A DNA stretch of 50,333 bases. Source: Lentisphaerae bacterium ADurb.Bin242 (GTDB lineage Bacteria > Verrucomicrobiota > Lentisphaeria > Victivallales > UBA1829). Both the position numbers and the translations under genes were made by a program. This document shows positions 8,619-16,697 of this stretch, in pieces. A model generated the notes under the pieces. That model saw only the letters and a program-made list of their open reading frames with translations. It was not told the DNA's origin and ran no database searches. The stretch covers positions 1 to 50,333 of the forward strand of contig MWCA01000038.1 in NCBI GenBank assembly GCA_002069785.1. Reading direction: 5' to 3'. Numbering within the stretch: position 1 is the first letter of the stretch; each line of letters begins with the position of its first letter.

Positions 8619-9741
8619 GAGGGACTCCTTTGAAAACGGTTCTTTGTATTTTGTTGTGCGAATATACGACAAACGATGCCTCGTCTCCGGCACGGAGCAT
8701 CGGGAGGGAAAGCCCGGCCAGCGCGGCGGGGGTCACCGAGCAGAGCCTCCATGCCGTATCAAATGGAATATGGCATGTCTCCACGAGAAATTCAATCGAA
8801 CGGTTCTGCTGAAACCACGCTCCCGCCAGGATTTCCTGTCCGTGCACGTGAATGAAACCATTGTCTTCGATGACGCAATCCAGCCCGCCGATCCGGTGGT
8901 ACAGCCCCGGTTTGCACCCCGAATAAATATTGGCGTCCGACACCATGAAACAATGTTCCGGCCCCTTGCAGCGAAGGGCGGTCCGCACGATCTCCGGAGG
9001 AAGATGAAACCCGTCTCCGATCAGGCCGAGACTCAGCGCCGAGTCATCGAGGAATCCCCAGAACGGATTGGCGAAACGATGAATTTCCGGCGCCGCCCCG
9101 TTGCCGAAATGAGTGACCATGGAGGCTCCCCGGCGGCTCGCTTCATGAATCGTTTCCGAATCGGGCTTGCAATGCCCCAGCGAAACACGGACTCCGGATG
9201 CGACCGCTTTCCCGATGAAATCGAGTGCACCGGGTTCCTCGGGGGCGATGTTGACCATCCGCACGCGTCCGCCGGAAAGCCGGTTCAACTGCCGGAATTT
9301 TTCCCAGTCGGGCTCGAGAATGAAATCGGGAAGATGTCCGCCGCGCCAGCCGCGATCCCGCGAAATGAAAACGCCTTCGTGGAAGATCCCGGCAAAAAGT
9401 GAATTCAGCACGGGGTCTTCGTCCAGCACCTTGCGGAGAGTGGCCGCGGCTGTCTTCAGCCGGGAATATTCGGCGGTGGTGAAGGTGGCAAGCACGCGCC
9501 CGACCCCGTTCCGGAGAAGATGTTCCGCAATGATCCGGAGTTCGGACTGTCCATCGCCGTTCAGATTGTTGTAGGCATGCCCCAGTGCCCCGTTCTGCTG
9601 CAGATCGACCAGGACTGGAAGAAGCCGGGGCAGGCCGGGCGCGGGCGGAATCGCGCAGACAGCCTCGATTTCTTCTCCATTCACGCGGATTTCGACGGCT
9701 TCCCCATCCAGCGTAATTCCCTGATAAATCGATCCCGGCAT
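8608..9741 (-). CDS. N-acetylglucosamine-6-phosphate deacetylase-like amidohydrolase
   Basis: A 377-residue cytoplasmic amidohydrolase with the NagA pattern. DLQQNG at residues 46-51 lines up with the Q-x-N version of the first metal site known from E. coli NagA (DVQLNG) rather than H-x-H. The metal-ligand Glu of the HEG motif is residue 122, and the metal histidines fall in GHCKP (H190) and THFGNG (H211). IGDGFHLP (241-248) and the catalytic Asp in VSDA (D269) complete the set. NagA removes the acetyl group from GlcNAc-6-phosphate. No NagB or kinase is nearby, so the true substrate may be another acetylated sugar phosphate. AGAGGAATCAA precedes the ATG. It is the first gene of a five-gene minus-strand operon and shares a divergent regulatory region with the regulator at 9885. 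Confidence 0.8.
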   Translation of the reverse strand: MPGSIYQGITLDGEAVEIRVNGEEIEAVCAIPPAPGLPRLLPVLVDLQQNGALGHAYNNLNGDGQSELRIIAEHLLRNGVGRVLATFTTAEYSRLKTAAATLRKVLDEDPVLNSLFAGIFHEGVFISRDRGWRGGHLPDFILEPDWEKFRQLNRLSGGRVRMVNIAPEEPGALDFIGKAVASGVRVSLGHCKPDSETIHEASRRGASMVTHFGNGAAPEIHRFANPFWGFLDDSALSLGLIGDGFHLPPEIVRTALRCKGPEHCFMVSDANIYSGCKPGLYHRIGGLDCVIEDNGFIHVHGQEILAGAWFQQNRSIEFLVETCHIPFDTAWRLCSVTPAALAGLSLPMLRAGDEASFVVYSHNKIQRTVFKGVPHEP

Positions 9742-9756
9742 TTGATTCCTCTTTTT

Positions 9757-9773
9757 ATTGTTTCTATTTGTTT
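9757..9773 (+). promoter_or_regulatory. Operator-like half of a matched pair (NagA side)
   Basis: ATTGTTTCTATTTGTTT matches the reverse complement of the copy at 9854-9870 at 15 of 17 positions. It continues to 9780 as a near-tandem TTTCTATTTG/TTTCTATTTC. It lies just downstream of the minus-strand promoter (-10 at 9783-9788), where a bound repressor would block the NagA-like operon. The likely ligand is the divergent GntR/LacI-type regulator. Confidence 0.6.
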
Positions 9774-9782
9774 CTATTTCAT

Positions 9783-9810
9783 ATTATAATATATCATTTT
9801 GAAAAAACAA
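9783..9810 (-). promoter_or_regulatory. Sigma-70-like promoter of the NagA-like operon
   Basis: Read on the minus strand: -35 TTGTTT (9810-9805), a 16-base spacer, and -10 TATAAT (9788-9783). Transcription would start near 9776, inside the operator-like repeat and about 35 bases before the ATG at 9741. Confidence 0.6.
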
Positions 9811-9853
9811 GATGGGAAGCTTGAAAAAAAGCAAAAAAAAACTAAATTAATAA

Positions 9854-9870
9854 AAACAAATGAAAACAAT
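9854..9870 (+). promoter_or_regulatory. Operator-like half of a matched pair (regulator side)
   Basis: AAACAAATGAAAACAAT is the inverted partner of 9757-9773 (15 of 17 matches), and lies 15 bases before the ATG of the regulator gene. A weak candidate promoter for that gene (TTGAAA at 9821-9826, 16-base spacer, TAAATT at 9843-9848) sits just before it. The layout suggests joint repression of both directions and autoregulation, possibly with DNA looping. Confidence 0.5.
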
Positions 9871-9884
9871 ATGGAATAATATCG

Positions 9885-10976
9885 ATGGAACGCAAAAAAG
9901 ATCAAATATACGGACAGTTGAAGCGATCGATTCTGGAGAATCTGCTTTCTCCCGGAAGCCGTCTGCCCCGGGAAGTGGAATTGGCGAAGAATCTGGGCGT
10001 GGGACATGTGACGCTGCGGAGCGCACTGGCGAGGCTGGAAGCGGAAGGGCTCGTCGAACGGATCCGGAGCAAGGGCACCTTCGTGGCGGAACACAGCCGC
10101 CGGAAGACCTACCTGATGATCCTTCCGGACGGCGCGGAGAACCTCGAAACGCCCAGCCGCTACATTGCCGCGGGGGTGGATGAATATGCGGAAGAAAAAG
10201 CCGTCACCATCGAACGCTGCCCCGCAAGCCTTTTCACCTCCTTCCTGCCGCGGGAGAGGGAGGAAATCCGGAAAACGCTCCGGATCAGCGGGGTGATCGT
10301 GGAGACCGGTCACACCCGGATCAGCCCCCATCTTGCGGCGGCAGTCCGGGAACTGAATCTGCCCGCGGTCATTCCGCACGGACTCGGGTCCGATGCGGAG
10401 GCCAGCGGTTTTCTGGTGCTGCGCACGGATGAGCGGGCGGCCTTTTCCGAAGCATACCGCTATCTGGCAAAAATGGGACACCGGCGGGTGGCGGGCCTGT
10501 TCCTGCGTCTTTCCGAGGAAGACCCGGGAATGCTCCGCGGATTCACCCGGCGCGACCTGCTGGATTTCCTGCGCTACAACGGGTTCGAGGCCGCCAGGTC
10601 GCTGACGGCGGAAGTCCCGAACAATTCCGAAGTGATCCGGGAAACGGTCCGGCGCTGGCTTCTCGGGCCACACCCGCCCACGGCGATCCTGTGTCATTCC
10701 GACCGTGTGGCGATGCGGGTTTACACGCTGATCCGGGAAATGAACATCCGCATTCCGGGGCAGGTTTCCGTGATGGGATATTCGAATTATCCGGGCAGCC
10801 AGCTCCTGCTCCCGCCTCTTACGACGATCGACACACTCCTCAAAAACTGTGCGCGGCTCGCGCTGGAAAAACTGGAGTCGCCGGAAGAGTGGTTCCGTCC
10901 GGGAACCACTCCCGCGGAGGTCTTCACGCCCTACCGTCTCATCGAACGAAAAAGCGTTGTCCCGCCGGTCGCATGA
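9885..10976 (+). CDS. GntR-type winged-helix regulator with LacI-like sugar-binding domain
   Basis: A 363-residue regulator. Residues 1-75 form a GntR winged helix (QIYGQLKRSIL...G.RLPREVELAKNLGVG.VTLRSALARLEAEGLVERI..KGTFVA). Residues 80-360 resemble the periplasmic-binding-protein fold of LacI proteins, including the YLAKMGHRRVAGLF, PTAILCHSDRVAM and ISVMGYSNY-type segments. This is the AraR architecture, in which a sugar releases the repressor from DNA. It diverges from the NagA-like operon, and the 144-base gap holds an inverted pair of operator-like repeats, so it most likely controls that operon and itself. The ribosome site is weak (GGAA 12 bases before the ATG), which fits low regulator expression. 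Confidence 0.85.
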   Translation: MERKKDQIYGQLKRSILENLLSPGSRLPREVELAKNLGVGHVTLRSALARLEAEGLVERIRSKGTFVAEHSRRKTYLMILPDGAENLETPSRYIAAGVDEYAEEKAVTIERCPASLFTSFLPREREEIRKTLRISGVIVETGHTRISPHLAAAVRELNLPAVIPHGLGSDAEASGFLVLRTDERAAFSEAYRYLAKMGHRRVAGLFLRLSEEDPGMLRGFTRRDLLDFLRYNGFEAARSLTAEVPNNSEVIRETVRRWLLGPHPPTAILCHSDRVAMRVYTLIREMNIRIPGQVSVMGYSNYPGSQLLLPPLTTIDTLLKNCARLALEKLESPEEWFRPGTTPAEVFTPYRLIERKSVVPPVA

Positions 10977-11027
10977 AGTCTTGCGGAACCCGTCGGAATA
11001 AAAAGCTCAAAAACGGAGACCCGCATC

Positions 11028-11061
11028 CGGGAATGTTCTCTGCTTTTCAGTGTCATTCCCG
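11028..11061. terminator. Possible bidirectional hairpin between convergent genes
   Basis: CGGGAATG (11028-11035) pairs perfectly with CATTCCCG (11054-11061) around an 18-base loop, directly before the stop codon of the minus-strand gene and about 50 bases after the plus-strand stop. There is no clear T-run, so an intrinsic terminator is only possible. Confidence 0.35.
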
Positions 11062-13524
11062 TCAATGACGGCTCATTTCATCCAGCAATGTTCCGCATTC
11101 CCGGTGAATTTTCTCGAAAAGTTCCGGATCGGTGTTGACCACGACGATCCGTTCGTCGTTTTTCGTGCGCCAGGCCAGTTCGCCGGCGCGTTTCAGAAGT
11201 TTCTCCGCCCTGGCGGACAGCTCCGGCGCTTTCGTTTTCAGGCGGCGGCTTTCGCTGTGCAGGAGGTTGAAATACTCGTAGTCCTCGATTCCTTCGCGGG
11301 TCGCCTCCATGCGGAGAGTGCTCCGGGGCTCCACGACGCCGGGCATGATCCAGGAGGCTTGCTGTTCCGGATCGGTGTTCAGCCCCTGCCAGTCGTTCCA
11401 GTCGTTGACGACCCATTGATAGATGTAACGGATGTCATGGGTCCACAGCCACGAATATGCGCCGCGGACGGCGGTAAGAGCATTGCTGCAGGCGTATCCG
11501 GGCGGATTGTACACGGACACCTCGTTTCCGGCCGCCCGGATTTTCCGGATGACCTCCTGTGAGACATAGTATTCCATCGGCATGTTCCACAAACCGATGC
11601 TTCCGTTCATGTCCTCCATGAATGCGCCGGCAACCGTGAACCGCCATTCCGGAGCGACCGTCCGAAGCAGCGCAACCGTTCCATTGATCATCGGAATGTA
11701 TTTTTCATAGGGTTCGTCGAACAAATCCATGACAACCCGGCCATTCCACTTCTTTTCAATCAGATGACGCCGGAAATCCCCGGCAAAGGAGAGGATTTTC
11801 TTTTTCCAGAGCGGAGACAGAATTTCCGTTTCGCTTCCGAAGAGGTTTTTTCTCGGTACATGTCCATAACCCAGCATGAAAGCGCGGCAGATAAAAATCC
11901 TGTGCTTGTAAAGCGTCTCCGCTTTTTCCATGGATCGGTCGAATTCCGTGTAATCGACCTTCCGGAGATTGCCGTCCGCGTCCCATGCCGGACGCGGCGA
12001 CTCCACCCAGCGCGCGCCGCCCCGGTTTTCAACGACGATCTTTTCCAGTTTTCCGGTCATCGGCTTCCACGCGTCGCGGGGATGGGTTTTCCACGGCGGC
12101 CAGAAATCGAGGGCGGCGGTCAGGGCGGGATTCGCAAGGGAGAAGCTCCAGACGCGCACCTTTACCGGGACTTTCGCAATGACGTCTTTTCCCGAGACCA
12201 CTTCCACCGCGCCGAGATAGTCGCCCGGCTTTGCATCCGCCGGCGTCCCGACACGGACAAGGAACGGCTGTACCTTGCCGGGAACGCAGTCGATCTCCTT
12301 TTCGGGGAGAAGAACGTCGGGCATGTCTCCAATCATGGTAAGGTCGTTGACCGCTGCGCCGGTCCGGTTTGCGGGAATGTAGCCGATCGCGTTCCAGCTC
12401 ATATCGAGCCGGCGTCCGTCCGGATCGACGGGCGCCGTCAGCCGCAGCGAAACTCTCAATGCGCGGGCGGGCTTCAGTGCCAGCTGGAAGGATTCCGCCT
12501 CGTCTTTCGCGGTAAAAAGCGAAATATGGTCCGCCTTTTCTTCCGGGACGGCTTCATCGCGGAAAATCCGGTTCTGTACAAGGTCGCTCCAGAGGGCGAA
12601 AGCGTCATTTTTTACAAGGAGTTTTCCCGTCTTGTATTTCACATTGACCAGATGAACCGCCGCCAGGCGTTTCACGAATCCGGGGATGACGGTTTCGTTC
12701 AGCCGGGAGGGCGGCCCGTCAAATGGGAGCACGGTGAATTTCGCCTCGATGAAAGTGGTTCCGTCCGGATTGCTTGAAAAGTTGTTCGGGGAAATTCCGA
12801 TGGAACAGCGGTATCCGCGTTCTCTGGAATAATCGCCGCATCCGCGGAATCCCCATGGCGCCTCTTCCGGCGAATTCATCAGGATCGCGCCGACATCGGA
12901 ACGCGGATCGTATGCGCCGATGAGCGACAATGCTCCCCACTGCCGCCAGTGCATGTGAATCTTCCGTCCGTCCCCGTCGAAAAACGGATTGCCGTGAAAC
13001 TCACGCATTTTCGTGACCAGTCCGCCGTTTTTGACCTCGGTCTGGAGCCGCAGCCAGGTCATGTCCGGAGGAACGGGCATTCCGCAGAGATTGATCCATC
13101 GGATCTTGTTGGGACATCGGAAATCCATCCGGATCCGCACCTCCAGGGCGGGAGAATTCCCGCGCATCGTGAATTGCCGGATCAGAGACACATTTTTTCC
13201 TTTTCCAGCCACTTCCAGAGTAACGGCGTCTCCCTCTTTCCGGATCGAATGGGTGCAGGGCTCCATGCGGTATTCCTCATAGAAACCTCCTTTCTCCCCG
13301 AACCACCTGTCGCCCGGCATCTGATAGCTCAGGGAGAAGTTCCGCAACCAGAATTTCTTTCCGTGAAAGCGGGCTTCCGTCAGGGAATGGAATTCCCCGT
13401 TCCGGAAATCATATTCGGCGCCCGCATTCCGGAGGACAATGCTCTGTCCGGCCGTTTCCGCCGCCGGTGCGCCGTAACCTTCCAGCGCGATCGCCAGCAG
13501 GCCCCACAAAAAAATTCTTCTCAT
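11062..13524 (-). CDS. Secreted GH123/DUF4091-like glycoside hydrolase
   Basis: An 820-residue exported protein; residues 1-19 form a signal peptide. Residues 25-280 look like an N-terminal beta-sandwich. Residues 290-465 form another beta-rich region (about PFLVRVGTPADAKPGDYLG). The C-terminal half is a TIM barrel with the DUF4091/GH123 end pattern: FDEP with D603-E604, matching the Asp-Glu catalytic pair of GH123 N-acetyl-beta-galactosaminidases, then WNDW, and finally STLRMEATREGIEDYEYFNLL. GH123 enzymes use substrate-assisted catalysis on N-acetylhexosamines; whether this protein does so is an inference. AAAGGAAAGAAC precedes the ATG. It is the last gene of a regulator-pseudopilin-hydrolase operon and lies 24 bases after the pseudopilin. 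Confidence 0.78.
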   Translation of the reverse strand: MRRIFLWGLLAIALEGYGAPAAETAGQSIVLRNAGAEYDFRNGEFHSLTEARFHGKKFWLRNFSLSYQMPGDRWFGEKGGFYEEYRMEPCTHSIRKEGDAVTLEVAGKGKNVSLIRQFTMRGNSPALEVRIRMDFRCPNKIRWINLCGMPVPPDMTWLRLQTEVKNGGLVTKMREFHGNPFFDGDGRKIHMHWRQWGALSLIGAYDPRSDVGAILMNSPEEAPWGFRGCGDYSRERGYRCSIGISPNNFSSNPDGTTFIEAKFTVLPFDGPPSRLNETVIPGFVKRLAAVHLVNVKYKTGKLLVKNDAFALWSDLVQNRIFRDEAVPEEKADHISLFTAKDEAESFQLALKPARALRVSLRLTAPVDPDGRRLDMSWNAIGYIPANRTGAAVNDLTMIGDMPDVLLPEKEIDCVPGKVQPFLVRVGTPADAKPGDYLGAVEVVSGKDVIAKVPVKVRVWSFSLANPALTAALDFWPPWKTHPRDAWKPMTGKLEKIVVENRGGARWVESPRPAWDADGNLRKVDYTEFDRSMEKAETLYKHRIFICRAFMLGYGHVPRKNLFGSETEILSPLWKKKILSFAGDFRRHLIEKKWNGRVVMDLFDEPYEKYIPMINGTVALLRTVAPEWRFTVAGAFMEDMNGSIGLWNMPMEYYVSQEVIRKIRAAGNEVSVYNPPGYACSNALTAVRGAYSWLWTHDIRYIYQWVVNDWNDWQGLNTDPEQQASWIMPGVVEPRSTLRMEATREGIEDYEYFNLLHSESRRLKTKAPELSARAEKLLKRAGELAWRTKNDERIVVVNTDPELFEKIHRECGTLLDEMSRH

Positions 13525-13548
13525 GTTCTTTCCTTTCCGGATGCCGGA

Positions 13549-14256
13549 CTATCTTTTGGGATGAATGGATGTATTCTGCGTTCCGACATACTTCTGGAAG
13601 CGGTCTCCGGCGATGTGTCCGTCGAGATAACTGAAGTTCGCCTGCCGGTTGTGCCGGAAGGAAACCCCCGCCGCGACCCGGTTTCCCGCGAACGTGGCGC
13701 TCGTGTAGAAGGGGAAGGAATTCTGGTCCATGTATGTGACCCATCTGTCCGGATGGAAATAATCCGCGAAAAACAGTTTGACCGAAGGCGTCCGGACCTG
13801 ATTCAGCCGGTAGGCGTGCGCTGCTTCAATGGTTGCGCTTCCCATGCCATTGACTATGTAGTAATTCACGCAGCCCACATACATGTTGCAGAAGTAGCTC
13901 AGGTTGGCGGTCTTGGTCTCCGCGTTCTCACGGTCGTCCGGGCAGAAATAAACCTTCGCTTTTGAAGGAAGCTGGTTTTTCCATTCCTTGATGTCGTCCC
14001 GGCGGACATTCAGATATTTCTCGAATGCGGTCATGAAGTTCGCCGTGTTGTAAAGGGGCGGGAAATAATCGTTGTAATCATTCGCGTAAAGCACTGTCGC
14101 CAGCGTTATCTGCTTCATGTTGCCGACGCATCCCATCGCGCGGGCCTTGTCCCGGGCCCGGTTCAACGACGGCAGCAGAAGACCTGCCAGAATCGCGATC
14201 ATTGCAATTACAATCATGAGTTCGATCAGCGTGAATTCTTTTCTTCTCTTTTCCAT
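13549..14256 (-). CDS. Type II pseudopilin-like protein, H-X9-DG type
   Basis: A 235-residue protein starting MEKRRKE, then [24 protein letters not shown]. The ATG at 14256 is chosen over the one at 14271 because GGAGG lies 8 bases before it, while the first ATG has no ribosome site. The residue before the cleavage point is Glu, not Gly. A globular domain follows and ends with [14 protein letters not shown], the H-X9-DG signature. Conserved N-terminal features after the helix ([16 protein letters not shown]) are shared with the other three pseudopilins of this window. It sits between a GntR/LacI-type regulator (43 bases upstream) and a GH123-like enzyme (24 bases downstream), clearly in one operon. 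Confidence 0.88.
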   Translation of the reverse strand: MEKRRKEFTLIELMIVIAMIAILAGLLLPSLNRARDKARAMGCVGNMKQITLATVLYANDYNDYFPPLYNTANFMTAFEKYLNVRRDDIKEWKNQLPSKAKVYFCPDDRENAETKTANLSYFCNMYVGCVNYYIVNGMGSATIEAAHAYRLNQVRTPSVKLFFADYFHPDRWVTYMDQNSFPFYTSATFAGNRVAAGVSFRHNRQANFSYLDGHIAGDRFQKYVGTQNTSIHPKR

Positions 14257-14299
14257 TTTCTTTCCCTCCATTTGTATTGACGGATACCAAATTCAACCT

Positions 14300-15397
14300 T
14301 CATTCCGTTCCCGGAAGCACAGCGGCGCCGGACAGGGCGTTTCCGGTCGTTTTGCGTAATACCAGCGACGGCTCCAGCAGAAAAGAAGTCATCTCTTTTC
14401 CCAGTAGGATCCGATCGAGCAGCACCCCTGCGGCAAGTTCTCCCAATTTCTCCAGCGGGAGAGCAACCGTCGAGAGCGGCGGGTCCGACATTTCGGAGAC
14501 GTTGATGTTATTGCAGCCGATCACGGAAATCTCTCCGGGAACCGCAATTCCGTGCTTTTTCAACTCTCTCAGGAGCGGGATTGCCAGTTCGTCCGCGGCA
14601 CAGACGATTCCATTCGGACGGTCCGCGCGCCGGAGAATTTCGGAAGATGTACCTACAATATCGTCCGCCCGGTTGAAATCGATGGTGAAAATATTTTTGG
14701 ACCGGAGGCGGACTCCGGATTCGAGGGCGGCGGAAAAAACCCCTTTGCAGAATTCCGCCGAGATCGCCATCTCCTCCCCCGAATAGATCAGGGAGAGCTC
14801 GCGGCATCCGGTCCGGATCAGGTGTTCCGCGGCCAGAAATCCGGCATGTTCGTAGTGGATTCTCGCCGCCGCGACGGGAGAGTTCTTCGGATGATTCTTT
14901 ACAAAAAGATGGGGAACCGAAAGTTTTTTCAGTTCCTGAAGGGTCAGTTCGTCCAGCTGGTAGCAGCCGATCAGGAATCCCGCATAAGCTTCGGAAAGGC
15001 GCGTGAGGTTCTCATCATGAAAACTGCGTTTGCTTGCAAGGATGTCCAGAATGAAACCGGCCTTCGTCAGAACCCGGTCGATTCCGCAGATGACCTTGGC
15101 GGTGACCGGATGCGTCATGTAGGCCGTGTCATAAATCATCATGGCGATCCTCCGGGAATTGACCGGAGTTGCATTGCGCACAAAAGTGCCTTTGCCGCGA
15201 ATGCGGTAAAGATACCCTTCGTTTTCCAGTTCCTGAACCGCCTGGCGGACCGTATTGCGCGAAAAGTCGAATTTCCTGCACAAAAACGGCTCCGAATCCA
15301 CCTTTTTTCCATCCGGATAAGCGCCGGAGCGGATTCTTCCCATCAGGTAATCCTTCAGGTCCTGATATTTGTACCGGGATGTCTCTTGTGTTTTCAA
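14300..15397 (-). CDS. GntR-type winged-helix regulator with LacI-like sugar-binding domain
   Basis: A 365-residue regulator starting at a TTG codon. The start is supported by the GntR domain beginning right there (YKYQDLKDYLMGRIRSGAY...KVDSEPFLCRKFDFSRNTVRQAVQELENEGYLYRIRGKGTFV, residues about 9-73). Residues 80-360 are a LacI-like effector domain (AAEHLIRTGCRELSLI; GIVCAADELAIPLL; ISVIGCNN; STVALPLEKLGELAA). Its strong promoter carries a copy of the 18-bp shared element, and a near-perfect 20-bp palindrome covers the start codon, so autoregulation is likely. The pseudopilin and GH123-like genes follow in the same operon. The sugar it senses is unknown. Confidence 0.85.
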   Translation of the reverse strand: MKTQETSRYKYQDLKDYLMGRIRSGAYPDGKKVDSEPFLCRKFDFSRNTVRQAVQELENEGYLYRIRGKGTFVRNATPVNSRRIAMMIYDTAYMTHPVTAKVICGIDRVLTKAGFILDILASKRSFHDENLTRLSEAYAGFLIGCYQLDELTLQELKKLSVPHLFVKNHPKNSPVAAARIHYEHAGFLAAEHLIRTGCRELSLIYSGEEMAISAEFCKGVFSAALESGVRLRSKNIFTIDFNRADDIVGTSSEILRRADRPNGIVCAADELAIPLLRELKKHGIAVPGEISVIGCNNINVSEMSDPPLSTVALPLEKLGELAAGVLLDRILLGKEMTSFLLEPSLVLRKTTGNALSGAAVLPGTE

Positions 15398-15415
15398 AGT
15401 TATACCTACAACTTT
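15396..15415. promoter_or_regulatory. 20-bp palindrome over the TTG start of the regulator gene
   Basis: On the minus strand AAAGTTGTAGGTATAACTTT pairs at 8 of 10 positions (AAAGTT.TA..TA.AACTTT). It covers the end of the leader and the start codon at 15397, about 20 bases downstream of the predicted start of transcription. This suggests an autoregulatory operator that also masks the ribosome site. Confidence 0.5.
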
Positions 15416-15426
15416 CCTGTTTTGTA

Positions 15427-15454
15427 ATTATAATCCGGAATCAGAGTTTGTCAA
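15427..15454 (-). promoter_or_regulatory. Strong sigma-70-like promoter of the regulator-pseudopilin-GH123 operon
   Basis: Read on the minus strand: -35 TTGACA (15454-15449), 16-base spacer, -10 TATAAT (15432-15427). Both boxes match consensus. The 18-bp element at 15458-15475 ends 3 bases before the -35 box. Confidence 0.7.
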
Positions 15455-15457
15455 GCG

Positions 15458-15475
15458 CTGTTTCAAATGTTTCAG
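15458..15475. repeat. 18-bp shared promoter element, copy 1
   Basis: CTGTTTCAAATGTTTCAG here is the exact reverse complement of the sequence at 26248-26265. Internally it is a direct repeat of TGTTTCA with a 9-base period. It touches the -35 region of the regulator promoter, so it is a candidate binding site for an activator or a LacI-type repressor. Confidence 0.65.
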
Positions 15476-15518
15476 GAAAAAAATTGCGGGAGGGAATCCG
15501 GGCGGGGCGCGGAGAGTC

Positions 15519-16526
15519 TCACCCGCGCGGCGAATGGTCCAGGCGGGCGCGCCCCACGCTTTTCCGCTCGACCGGCACGATCGGAATACGGGTTTCCGAA
15601 GGGATCGTTTCCCCTCCGAGGCGCTGTTCCAGCCGTTCCAGCGCCGTCCGGCAAAGAGCCTCATAAGGAATTTTCATTCCGGTCAGAGGCGGCTGGAAGG
15701 ATTCGGATACGCCGATCCGCTCCCATACAACCAGGGAGATATCTTCAGGCACCTTCCATCCCAGATTGCGGACGATTTCATACAGGATGCCGTTGCAGTT
15801 TTCATTGACGCCGATCAGAGCGGTCACGCCTTCCGAAATCCAGCCGCGCACCGTTTCCATGAGTTTATTCCGTGGAAGCGAGGTGATGTTCCAGAGACAA
15901 TAACGGTCCGGGTTTCCGACGCCGCGGCGGCTCAATGCACCGAGGAACCCGGCAAGACGCCTGCCCACATTTTTTTCCTCGAAGTCGCGGGAATGAGGCG
16001 AAAGAAACGCTATTTTCCGGTGTCCCAGTTTCCAGAAACGGGAAATCACGGTTTCCATGGCGGACACGGAATCCGCGTTGACCGAATACACATTGTCGCC
16101 GGACGATGGAGGTGCGTGAATCCGGATCAGGGGCATGGAGAAGCGATCGGCCCAGCGCAGGGCAAGCTCCCTCTTCCAGCTGATGGAAATACCCCCGGCG
16201 ACACAGCGTTCACAGAGAATATCGAGGTCGTCCTCCAGCACGATCTCGATCCTGAAACGGCGCTGATACAGAACATAGCACAGTGTTGACAGAAGCCGGG
16301 CGACATACCCTTCATAGCCGCCGTCGGCGTCCGGCGGGGGAAGGATGACCGCAATCGTGTACTGTCCTCCGCGCGGCGTCATGCGGTAATTCAGGCGCTG
16401 TGCGGCCCGGATGACGGCTTCCCGTGTTTCGGCGGCGATCCCGGAGTCATTATTGATGACCTTGGAGACGGTGGATTGCGCCACACCGGCCAGTTTCGCC
16501 ACCATCTGACTGGTTACTTTTCTCAT
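15519..16526 (-). CDS. LacI-family transcriptional regulator
   Basis: A 335-residue LacI regulator starting at the ATG at 16526 (MRKVTSQMVAKLAGV), preferred over the ATG at 16574 because AAGGAAAC precedes it and the helix-turn-helix begins there (VAKLAGVAQSTVSKVINNDSGI). The periplasmic-binding-like effector domain follows (FWKLGHRKIAFLSPHS; GVTALIGVNENC; ISLVVWERIG). The second half of the usual hinge reads ETREAVIRAAQRLNYR. It diverges from the GH5-like gene at 16698; the 171-base gap holds a promoter for each direction and an inverted repeat, so control of that hydrolase is likely. It is transcribed toward the regulator at 15397 but separated from it by a strong independent promoter. Confidence 0.87.
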   Translation of the reverse strand: MRKVTSQMVAKLAGVAQSTVSKVINNDSGIAAETREAVIRAAQRLNYRMTPRGGQYTIAVILPPPDADGGYEGYVARLLSTLCYVLYQRRFRIEIVLEDDLDILCERCVAGGISISWKRELALRWADRFSMPLIRIHAPPSSGDNVYSVNADSVSAMETVISRFWKLGHRKIAFLSPHSRDFEEKNVGRRLAGFLGALSRRGVGNPDRYCLWNITSLPRNKLMETVRGWISEGVTALIGVNENCNGILYEIVRNLGWKVPEDISLVVWERIGVSESFQPPLTGMKIPYEALCRTALERLEQRLGGETIPSETRIPIVPVERKSVGRARLDHSPRG

Positions 16527-16546
16527 GGGAAGTTTCCTTTCCGGAT

Positions 16547-16574
16547 AAGATACTTTTCCGCCCGGATATTTCAA
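16547..16574 (-). promoter_or_regulatory. Candidate promoter of the LacI-family gene
   Basis: Minus strand: -35 TTGAAA (16574-16569), 16-base spacer, -10 TATCTT (16552-16547), about 20 bases before the ATG at 16526. The -10 box is imperfect. Confidence 0.4.
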
Positions 16575-16593
16575 GACGGCGGCAATTTTTATT

Positions 16594-16616
16594 CCGTTTT
16601 ATTCCATAGAAAACGG
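16594..16616. promoter_or_regulatory. Inverted repeat in the divergent LacI/GH5 region
   Basis: CCGTTTT (16594-16600) and AAAACGG (16610-16616) are perfect 7-base arms with a 9-base gap. They lie just before a TTGACA at 16627-16632 that could serve the plus-strand gene, with TAGTTT at 16649-16654 as a weak -10. A LacI-type operator is the likely reading. Confidence 0.4.
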
Positions 16617-16697
16617 GCGGAGTTGGTTGACAAAGCCGTTTTTCAGTATAGTTTGAAGAACGGGATCATCAGGAAAAATCAATTCAGGAAAAGCAAA

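Noticed and set aside
9774..10697. A 307-codon minus-strand open frame opposite the GntR/LacI-type regulator
   Set aside because: The plus strand encodes a complete GntR plus LacI-like protein. The antisense frame would also run through the divergent promoter region.
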